DNA of 64,000 nt from the NCBI GenBank assembly GCA_963691655.1, contig OY829329.1, positions 63,048,852-63,112,851 on the forward strand. Direction: 5' to 3'. A program made the position numbers and the translations under genes. This DNA comes from Toxonevra muliebris (taxonomy: Eukaryota > Arthropoda > Insecta > Diptera > Pallopteridae). Positions 56,440-64,000 of this stretch are shown piece after piece. The notes below the pieces were generated by a model, which had not been told where the DNA came from, did not search any database, and saw only the letters and a program-made list of their open reading frames with translations. Every line of letters begins with the position of its first letter. The stretch's first letter is position 1.

Positions 56440-56720
56440 TCAAGATTTTGATCTGAATTTGGTCTCATTTTGATCTAGATTTTTGATCTGAATTTGGTTC
56501 TTTTCTTGGTTTGAACTTCGATCTGAAAAAAGTGTTTGAATTTTAGTTTGAAATTTGATCGAAATTCCCGCCTAAGTTTCTATCCGACTTTAGTTTGAAT
56601 TTTGGTCTCAGTTTTGATCCAGTTATCTTTTAATTTTTGACCTGTATTTGATAAAATTTTTACACTAGTTTTTGGTCTAGGTCTGGGTTTTGGTCGATAG
56701 TGAGACTGAGTCGTATATTT
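56440..56720 (+). repeat. TTTTGGTCTGAA minisatellite, block 2
   Basis: Same unit family and orientation as block 1, separated by about 480 bp of non-repetitive sequence. It is followed by a C-rich run at 56757-56775. Confidence 0.72.
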
Positions 56721-56924
56721 ATCTATTAGTAAAGTCAGCCAAACCCACCGCCCCTACCCCCCCCCCTCCCCCCCCAAACCCCAATCCTATAACCGCCACT
56801 GATTAAAGGTAAGTCCAGATTGACGAGGGTCTCTAAAATGGCAGCCCCAAAGAACTGTTGAAGATGAACTATCGATTTATGTGATGTGATCACAATAAGT
56901 CAACAAATCGAAGAAAAAATTTCG

Positions 56925-57210
56925 AGATATTCGGAAAATAGTTTGCAATATACTGAAATGTTTGAAATGCTTTCAAATTAATTCGAAAAATTCTGAAATC
57001 ATTTTAGAGGGTTTTGAAATCATTTTGAAACAATGCTAAATTAATTTAAATTGTCTGAAATCAATTTGGAGAAGTTAGATTAATAGCTGTGCCTTTATAA
57101 TAGTTGATTCGGTATCATTAGAAACCTTTTGAAATTAAGAATTTGAGTAACAATTCGGTTGAAAGTCTTTATCAAGCATTGTGAGTTATTCAAAATCAAT
57201 TTAAAATCAC
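56925..57210. repeat. Outlying units of the GAAATCAATTTGG family
   Basis: TCTGAAATCATTTTAG, TTTTGAAATCATTTTGAAAC and CTGAAATCAATTTGGAG near 56990-57075 match units of the 51.7-53.5 kb array. Confidence 0.6.
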
Positions 57211-57867
57211 AAATTGATCAGTAAAGCTCAGATTAAGCGATCGTATCAAAACACAGAAGTTAATATGAATTGGTCATACTCTCCAACAAAAACAAAAAAC
57301 GACATGCAAGAGAGAAGGGAGTTTGGAGATCTCTTACTTCCCTAATATCCATTTATCTGATCGCCTTCTCCATAAATATCTTCTCCTTTATTAAGACTTG
57401 AAATATTTTTTAAAGAAATAAAGACGTCCAAAACCACCTTCCCCCTTTTGCAATTAATGAATTCGTTAGTGACTGCCTAATACAAAAAAAGCAGAAATCG
57501 ATGAACGGTGGTGGTTCGTAACTCTGTCAGACCAAGAAAAGCTTGTACTCGATCGAGAAAAGGTGAAATGAGCTGAAGGTAGTAGTTATTAAAGCTTTTT
57601 AACCCTCAGGTTTGCTAAACCGATGAAAAATCTGAAGACAGTAGATATTGATGCTCTATGTCTGTAAAGGAATTGTAGAACTGGTTAAAATATCGCTCTT
57701 TTGAGTCGCATTTATTGTAAACTAAAAAAAAAACAAAATTCTTAACTAAATGCAACAAATAGCAAAAAAGAAAAAAACAGAGAGAGAGAGCAATATACAT
57801 GAGAACTAGTGAGTAATATCTTATTGCTCGTGATGAGTGAGTTACGCATAGTGAGTGACTTTTATAT

Positions 57868-58014
57868 TCAATAAAAACAAATGATTGTGATTGGTCAGTT
57901 GAATATATAGCGTAGAATATGTTCTCTCTGTAAGAGAACTTGATTCTCATTAGAAGCAAACGATTGTTATTGGTGAATTAAAAGCATAGCGGGAAATTTT
58001 TTCTCTACCTACAA
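57868..58014. repeat. Two ~81-bp direct repeats
   Basis: CAAATGATTGTGATTGGTCA and CAAACGATTGTTATTGGTGA, each followed by an ATAGCG block and TTCTCTCT-like sequence, start about 57878 and 57958. Confidence 0.65.
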
Positions 58015-58019
58015 TTCTA

Positions 58020-59150
58020 AATACCAAACCTTTTGAAACGAATTATAATCTATTTAAAATCTATATAAGCAAAGCTTCTAGCAATTATACAAACAATTAA
58101 AAAAAAAATTGCTATTAGTTTCTGCATTAACCAAATAAAAACAACATCATTTAACAAAAATTTTGTAGTTATTCAGCAACCAATTTCATTTAATGCATTT
58201 TTAATGTCTTCCCAAGTTTCTATAAGCACTCGAGCTATGTACACTTTATGAATGAATATATAAATATAACATAGCTTTATTTTTTGTTAACAAATTGAGA
58301 ATTGTCAAAACAAACTTGTTACCATAATTAAATAGCTAGCAACTCAACTCATTTCCACCAAACATAAATACACATTTATGAATTACATGCATGTGTTGTG
58401 TGTCGGTGTCTGTTGTTGCTGCCATAACCTCCTCACGCACAAGATTTTTACGGTGCGATATGATTTTAATGTTTCTTTTGTTTGTTGTTTTTTTTACTTT
58501 GGCACCGCTTGCGTTAGTGTGTGGTTTTGTTAGCGCGCGCACTTTCACCCGGTGGCAACGGCAACTGTCAACAATACAACAACAATGTGTCAACATCAAA
58601 CATACATCAGTAAAACTTAAGTTAACCAGCACTACCACCACCACCACACAACATTTTTGCTTAAGCATTTCTATTTAGGTTTTGTTTTTTGTTTTTTTTT
58701 TTTGTTTGTTTTGTTTGTTTTATTTTGAGTCGTATTATTTATTATTATGATTAATTTGGTTTTAATTTGATAAACGTGTTTAGCGCTATAAATGGCTATT
58801 AAATAAACATGAGTGTTTGCATTCGAACTTTAGTCGCTAATAGCTACAGTAACTTTTAACTGATGGTTACGTTTTCATTATGCTTCTTCCTACTTTAGCT
58901 TAATTAAATATATATACGCCTACGCATTTTTGCACATGCAGTTTTTATATTTTTTGATTGATTAATTGAGATTAATTTGTTTTTATTTGAATATCATATT
59001 TACTTATGTAATGAATTTTTTAATGAATTTTTATTGTGTAGAGGCAAGAAAATTATGTTTTGCAAAAGATGCGCAGAGAGAGGGAGGAAAGAGAAAATAT
59101 CCCACAGTACGATCTCAATTAAAAGTTAAATTTCTTTTAATATAAGTGAA
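58020..59150. other. AT-rich stretch without recognised genes
   Basis: Simple runs only: (ACC)n near 58632-58647 and a T-rich block at 58680-58720. Overlapping open frames on both strands at 58336-58678 show no recognisable motif. Confidence 0.55.
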
Positions 59151-59159
59151 AGGAAATCA

Positions 59160-59790
59160 TCAAAACAATCATTGCTTATGTGGGTAAAAGAGAAAAACAT
59201 TAAAGTACTTGAAGTACATCGTCAGACAGCTCTAGTTTTAAAAAAGTTGTGGTTTGAAGAAAGCAGGAAAGCTTGAAGTACTTGAAGTACATCCCTAAAT
59301 AGTTTGTATTTAATAAAGGCGTAGCACGACTAAATAAAGAAAGTAGAGTAGAAGTACTTGAAGTACATTATCGGAAACCTTCAATTTTAAAAAAAAGTTG
59401 TGGTTTAGATGAGGAAAGGAGGAAAAGGTTAAAGTATTTGAAGTACTTCAGCAGAGAGCTACAATCTTAACAAAGTTCTAACTTAAATAAATGGAGCAGA
59501 AAGAGTTTAAATTTTAAAAAAGTTACGTTTTAGGTAGATAAAGCTAAAAGATTTTGAAGTACAAAGTCATAGCTCTGCTAGATAAAAAAAGAAATATAAG
59601 TAAGTACTGGAAGTGAAAAGTTTAAATTTTATAAAAGTTAAAGTGTAGACTGATAAAAGAGAAAATGTGATTACAGTACATTAACTAACAGGCTCAGCTA
59701 AAAGAAAAATTATAGTTTAGATGACTAAAAGAGGAATAATTGTAGGCAGATTAAGCGAAAGCGTTTGAAATACTTAAGAATAGATGGGCA
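59160..59790 (+). repeat. Degenerate GAAGTACTTGAAGTAC array
   Basis: AGTACTTGAAGTACAT occurs near 59204, 59276 and 59352, with weaker forms near 59435 (AGTATTTGAAGTACTT) and 59553. Each is followed by a TTTTAAAAAAGTTGTGGTTT block and a GA-rich stretch. Period is about 72-90 bp. The core is itself partly palindromic (GTAC, AAGTACTT). Confidence 0.7.
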
Positions 59791-59851
59791 TACCCAATTG
59801 AAAAAGTTGAGTTACTTCCCAAAGAAGCAGTTTCGAAGCACTTTTTTTTTA

Positions 59852-60451
59852 GGGGGAAGGCCACTGTGACGGGTAATTTTTTTTACCTTACATTAAAGTT
59901 TATATATTCAAAAATAGGTATACAAAATTTCAAGTCGAGTTATAGTAATTTTAGTGATAGTAAGTAGACTGAAAACTTGATGGACTGAAAACTTGAAACG
60001 ACATTTTTCGAACTGGTCGTGTCGATAACTCGATCAAATATTAGCCGATTTTCAATTTCTCTTTGCAGTAGCTATCGTTAAGCGTATCCGATTTTCAAAT
60101 TTTTGATTTTTACTATTTTTTAATCTCTTTTGGAACAAAAAAAAGGGTCGAAAACATGAAAAAAAACGCTACGCGACGAGATTTATACTCATATAGATTA
60201 TAATTTTTTTTCAGAAAATTCATTCTGGAAATATCAACGCGACCATGGAGGGGGAAATTTTTGTTGGGCTTCGCGGCAACGCCCGTATCTTCAAAACTAT
60301 TCAATATTTTTTAATAAAAATTTATGGAAATATTGTTGAAAGTGCACTTAATAAAGTGAATATAAAACGATCCCCATATTTCTTTATTTGACAGATCAAA
60401 AAAATTCCCGAAAATCACTCATTTTTTCAGCCGTCACAGTGGCCATCTCCC
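59852..60451. mobile_element. PIF/Harbinger-like MITE, 600 bp
   Basis: TIRs of 21 bp share GGCCACTGTGACGG; the left starts GGGGGAAGGCC and the right, from outside, GGGAGATGGCC. Each is bordered by TTA (59849-59851 and 60452-60454). A 3-bp TTA duplication with GGG-starting ends is the PIF/Harbinger pattern. The interior is non-coding; the short minus-strand frame near 60113-60304 shows no transposase motif. Confidence 0.78.
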
Positions 60452-60589
60452 TTAAATGGAAAACAATTGAGAAGAAAAGCCAATACTAAACAATAACCTT
60501 TTCTGGACCATTGACCACCAGTGACCAAAAATTAGTTTTTTCATTTTTTTATAAACTATTGCATTTAGTTAAATTCATATTTTAGGTTA

Positions 60590-60735
60590 TATATAAACAG
60601 GTTAATGAATAAATGTAGTCATCACAACAACAATGTATATAGAGACGGGCAAATCAGACGGCCGTTTCGGAATCCGCCGCAATTCCTCATCAGTGATCTT
60701 AGTGACAGTTCTTAATCTTTCAATTTCCCTATATA
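60590..60735 (+). repeat. Dispersed repeat, copy 2 of an inverted pair
   Basis: GGCAAATCAGACGGCC, AATTCCTCATCAGTGATCTT, AGTTCTTA and CTATATAAG align with the reverse complement of 53515-53700. Overall divergence is roughly 20-25% by eye. Confidence 0.65.
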
Positions 60736-61605
60736 AGCTACTAATATTCATATTCATTGAAAAGAGAATTGATTGTGCTTTAATTTTTATCTAAAAAGTC
60801 TTGAAATTGTATCAAAACGACCTAAACTAAAAAAAAAAAAAATAAATATCTCACAAACTTTTAGTCGCTCATAATTTTGATAATATTTTTCCACTCCAAA
60901 CTTTCAATATGTTATGAGAAAAACTAATTACACTGTGCTAATCATAAATGTGTAGTATACCCCCAAACCAAAACTTAAAAAAAAAAAAAAATTTTGTGAA
61001 GCGCTGCTGAATTTCTTGACCCCGAATTAGTTAGAAACGACATGTCTTCCGTCTGCTACAAATTTTTTTTTTTAATTCGAGCACAGTGTAATTAACTCTT
61101 TAAAACCTAATGTTGAGTATATGCAACATTCACTTTTATGTGGCATAAATAAAACGTTTAACAGATATTATTATTAACGCTGTTTGTATTCGATTCTGTT
61201 AGGTATTCTTCACGTTTGCTAATTGCCGAATATTTAAAATTTATTGCTTAAGTAATTTTTTTTTAATGTTTTGGCTTTGAAGTCCAGCAAAAAAAACTAA
61301 GTGCAAAAATTTTTAGTAAAATCTTTTGCACTATTTTTTAAAAAATTACGCATTAAATTATTACTAACCGGAAATTTTTTTTATCAGATATGTTTATAAA
61401 AAATTAGAGAATATGAAAATCAAAAAATTGGAGAAAAGGAGTGTTGTCTACAGCTACAGTGGTTGTCTACAGCTTCATAGCTATGTTTTTTAACTTTTAA
61501 TAAAGGACAAACAAATCAATGTAGAAGCAAGAAATTTGGTGTCATGATTGTGGAAGACCTAAGTAACCATAATTTCACAACAAAAGATTTCTCTCAAGCC
61601 CCATT
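60736..61605. other. AT-rich stretch without recognised genes
   Basis: Poly-A runs near 60829 and 60979 and unique AT-rich sequence. A short direct repeat GTTGTCTACAGCT occurs near 61443 and 61463. Confidence 0.55.
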
Positions 61606-61615
61606 ATAATTCGGG

Positions 61616-62035
61616 CGTCAAAGGGTTAAAACATTATTTTCTGTTTTTTTCAAATTCTTATTTTTTTTGGAAATTAAGCTTTACTATGGTTCACCAATGG
61701 ACCTAAGCTCCCTAATAGAGACTTTTTAAAAAAGTGTTACAATGAAATGGCAGTCAGTGAATGCGAATGCGGACTCAGTTTTTCTCTTTTTCCGCTTTTA
61801 GTTTCCTAATGGTTACGAAAGGGTTAAGTGAAGAATAAATTGTAAGTGCTTTTGTCTATCCTCAAAAAAATATCTACTAAAAATGTACTAAAAAAGTTCG
61901 TAAATACAATAATTCCTATTGAGGGCCACAAGGTCGACGGTACACCTTAAAAGTTCAGGCCTTCAGGGACGCAAAAATTTCAATTTTGATGAAAAATTGT
62001 AACAAAAAATGGAGGCCAGAGAATACGAAACGTAT
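61616..62035 (-). mobile_element. TTAA-flanked repeat of the CCCTTTCG family, copy B
   Basis: Read on the minus strand, 62035-61660 aligns with copy A at 14.9 kb: GAAGGCCTGAACTTTTAAGG, CGACCTTGTGGCCCTCAATA, TTAACCCTTTCGTAACCATTA, AGTCTCTATTAGGGAGCTTA. As in copy A, an internal TTAACCCTTTCG motif (61815-61827) divides two units. A further AGGGTTAA at 61622-61629 may be the outer end. Confidence 0.6.
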
Positions 62036-62194
62036 GTCTCTTCATTCCTTGGATAAGTCTTATAACTTCAGATTATCAATACCGATCCAAGATGCAATAT
62101 GAAAAATAGTGAATACAGAAGCTGTATAACTAAGGGCTTGCATTGGTATCTTTGTTCTTTGGAAAAAATCTTTTAATTTAGGAACAATGATCGC

Positions 62195-62640
62195 AGCTTT
62201 GTTATATAAAAGTGTGATTGGCTCTTTTCCTCGCACAGCACAAAACTATTTCACTTCAACTTAATTTCAAATCATAGTACATAAGTAGTAGAAACTATTT
62301 TATTTTAATCTTATTTCTAAATTGTACATCAGCAATTATTTTATTATTATTTCAAATTGTACTTCAGTCGATTGTTTTGTTTTTATCTTCTCGCAATCAA
62401 CTCTACTATTCGTCTGTTATGTTAATAGTTCGTGCATTGTCTTCGTCCAGTCTTGTCTATGCAGGAATGTATTCGTCAGTAGTTCGTCGTACAGTCTTTG
62501 TCCATGCAGGGACGCATTCGTTACTAGTTCTGTTCACTTCTTGTCGTCCGTTGTAAACTTCCCACATAAATAGGAAAATTATATTTGCTCTCTTCTCTCT
62601 TGGACGCGCGAGAACGGTGAGTTCTGCATCGTCGTCGGTT
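62195..62640 (+). promoter_or_regulatory. TATA-bearing, LTR- or promoter-like segment
   Basis: TATATAAA (62203-62210) is followed about 25 bp later by TTTTCCTCGCACAGC, a plausible initiation region, then about 390 bp of moderately balanced DNA ending in a GTGAGT donor at 62617-62622. Within it is a 44-bp tandem pair starting 62444 and 62488 (CAGTCTTGTCTATGCAGG / CAGTCTTTGTCCATGCAGG). This layout would fit an LTR or a 5' untranslated first exon. No start codon, terminal dinucleotides or partner LTR were found. Confidence 0.3.
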
Positions 62641-62644
62641 TTTT

Positions 62645-64000
62645 TACAAAATTTTTTTTATGAACAGTAGATCACTAGATTTCAGACCTTTCTTCGATTC
62701 TTATGAGTGATTTATTAATTTGGATTAGGTGAGAATTTTTCCACCTCCGTCGATTGTTTTCTTTGTTATATCAAGACAAAGAAAAACAAAATTTTTGGAA
62801 AATTTGAGTTATAAAATAATTCAAATCCTGAGAGCAGGTTGAAAATTTAGAAAGCGACACAATACAGCAAATTTTAACATCACAAATACAAAAAATGTTC
62901 TAACATTGATTAAGGTTATTTAAAAAGTTCATAAGTGAGCAAATCTTATTTATGCACCCTTGAGCAACCCCAAATGAAACTAAAACCCAGTGAGAAGGTT
63001 AAAGAAGAATACCATAAAACCATTGCAGTTGTTTTCATAAGTGGTTGGCAATTCGAACTAACAGTGATATTGACAAGTTCATATGTGAAGTCATATTCAC
63101 TTAAAACACTAAGTACTCACCCTCTCACACTGTCATCTCAACAGAATGCAAAGGAGGGAGCACACACATACACACAGAGAGAGAGAGAGAGAGGGTACCA
63201 GAGTTGCATTTAAACCGACTTTGATATTTGAGCTGATTTGAAGTTATTTATATGTGATGATGATGATTTCTTAGAGAAACCAATGTTTAACCTTCAGCCT
63301 TTCATCGACAAACGATATTAAATTTCAATTGTGTGCATAAAAAAGAAAAATATAAATATTTAAAATTAATCAAAAAATATTGAATAAAAAATTAATATTC
63401 AATATCAAATATGCAAAAAATCGGCTATGAAAACTTAACCTAAGCTTGTTATAAATTGTGTTGTTGTGACAAGTTTACCCCAAACGAAAAAAGCAAATGA
63501 TTAAGACGCTCTTAAGTGGAATTGAAGTTGCTGTTGAGTGACAACCTTTGGAAACTAAAGCAAAAGTTGTTTTTTTTTTGCGCTCTAACTTTGACTACAT
63601 TAAGCTTGACAACAGACACACACACTCACACACATGCGCATGCATATGCGTTTGCACTGCATTCTCATTGGTTAATGCTATTCAGAGCTGCATTTGAGTG
63701 ACATTTCAGCTGTCAATTTTTTAATGTAATTGTAAATTTAAAATGAAAATATCTTTTTGCTAATTTTAAAAGAAATTGTTTTGTCTTTTAATTGAAATTC
63801 AAAATCAACAGTAAAACATAAAAGCTAAAACCACATTATATGTATGTACTATGAATAAAGCGCAGAATGCGAATACGCTCTAAATACCAGCCGCAAACTT
63901 AAAAAAAAAAAACAAAAACAAAAACAAAAAAAAACTGTCAACGCGGTAATTCAATAAAGCCATCAATATGGCAGCTCAAATGTCATTTTCAGTTTGTTTT
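62645..64000. other. AT-rich stretch with CA/GA microsatellites
   Basis: (CA)n/(GA)n at 63161-63194 and (CA)n at 63613-63640. The 92-codon frame near 62935-63213 runs into the microsatellite and has no recognisable domain. Confidence 0.6.

Larger units (their letters stand above)
55395..56801. mobile_element. Possible 1.4-kb TIR element with internal minisatellites
   Basis: The left end CAGTAGCGTATCCAGAGGGG and the right end, read from outside as CAGTGGCGGTTATAGGATTG then GGG runs, form imperfect inverted termini. CAGTGGCG-plus-G-run ends recur in arthropod DNA repeats. The inner parts (about 55440-55960 and 56440-56720) consist of TTTTGGTCTGAATTTTGATC-like 12-16-bp units in the same orientation. 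The middle has no long frame. No target duplication is obvious, so the boundaries are tentative. Confidence 0.5.

Noticed and set aside
56800..56815. AAAG|GTAAGT donor-like motif
   Set aside because: It sits just outside a transposon-like terminus, with only a poly-C tract upstream and no exon.
57599..57615. TTAACCCTCAGG as another piggyBac-like end
   Set aside because: No matching opposite end or similarity to the two TTAA families was found.
57615..57959. 114-codon minus-strand frame
   Set aside because: It runs through part of an 81-bp direct repeat and AT-rich DNA, with no motif or conserved start context.
58336..58678. Overlapping ~100-codon frames on both strands
   Set aside because: Neither shows a recognisable domain; one depends on a (ACC)n run. 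Overlap in antisense argues for chance.
1..64000. tRNA genes and CRISPR-like arrays
   Set aside because: No B-box type GGTTCRANNCC context with a cloverleaf was seen, and the tandem arrays have no unique spacers of constant length; the DNA is eukaryotic.

Overview
This window is AT-rich, gene-poor nuclear DNA from an insect, most likely a brachyceran fly. The evidence is a 145-bp copy of mitochondrial ND5 using the invertebrate mitochondrial code, decayed mariner, Tc1 and RNase H-bearing non-LTR remnants, abundant (GTT)n/(CAA)n runs, and CTAAT-type branch points. No intact protein-coding gene, tRNA or rRNA is recognisable. Most open frames of 60-150 codons are low-complexity translations of poly-T, purine/pyrimidine tracts or tandem arrays. 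The window is best read as a very long intron or an intergenic region.

Layout. 1-7.8 kb: AT-rich DNA with a degenerate ~150-bp tandem array (2.34-3.6 kb), a candidate 30-nt microexon (3.69 kb) and an interspersed repeat with an expanded AGTAGAAAA-type core (4.7-6.5 kb). 7.9-9.6 kb: a dead Tc1-like transposase with a fold-back element near its 3' end. 13.4-15.3 kb: a large inverted array of 10-bp units holding a perfect 31-bp hairpin, then a TTAA-flanked repeat. 16.4 kb: a zero-length-exon type splice site on the minus strand. 17.75-19.1 kb: a 1.3-kb polypurine tract broken by a 72-bp insertion with a 12-bp target duplication. 22.1-22.8 kb: a ~122-bp tandem array. 25.5-27.2 kb: a dead non-LTR retrotransposon interrupted by a piggyBac-like MITE. 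27.5-31.4 kb: degenerate CCGACTTCT arrays. 33.85-35.2 kb: a 31-bp minisatellite. 38.4-39.5 kb: a 16-bp minisatellite, closely followed by the ND5 NUMT, a second piggyBac-like MITE and a mariner pseudogene. 43.8-45.9 kb: a degenerate GATGGTCAAGG array and a 96-bp near-identical copy of part of the mariner. 47-51 kb: a possible short exon, MITE ends, a direct repeat and a pogo-like MITE. 51.7-53.5 kb: an array containing a 146-bp higher-order repeat. 55.4-56.8 kb: a possible TIR element filled with TTTGGTCTGAA-type repeats. 59.1-60.5 kb: a GAAGTACTT array and a Harbinger-like MITE. 61.6-62.6 kb: the inverted partner of the 14.9-kb repeat and a TATA-bearing, LTR-like segment.

The elements do not form a pathway. 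The window records serial insertions (MITE in LINE, fold-back in Tc1, retroelement tail in polypurine tract, mitochondrial DNA beside a minisatellite) and unusually many unrelated degenerate tandem arrays, roughly a fifth of the sequence by my estimate. The most useful leads for a host gene are the three splice-site clusters (3.69 kb +, 16.41 kb -, 51.16 kb +) and a short codon-like segment at 47.5 kb. All were judged by eye and need transcript data.
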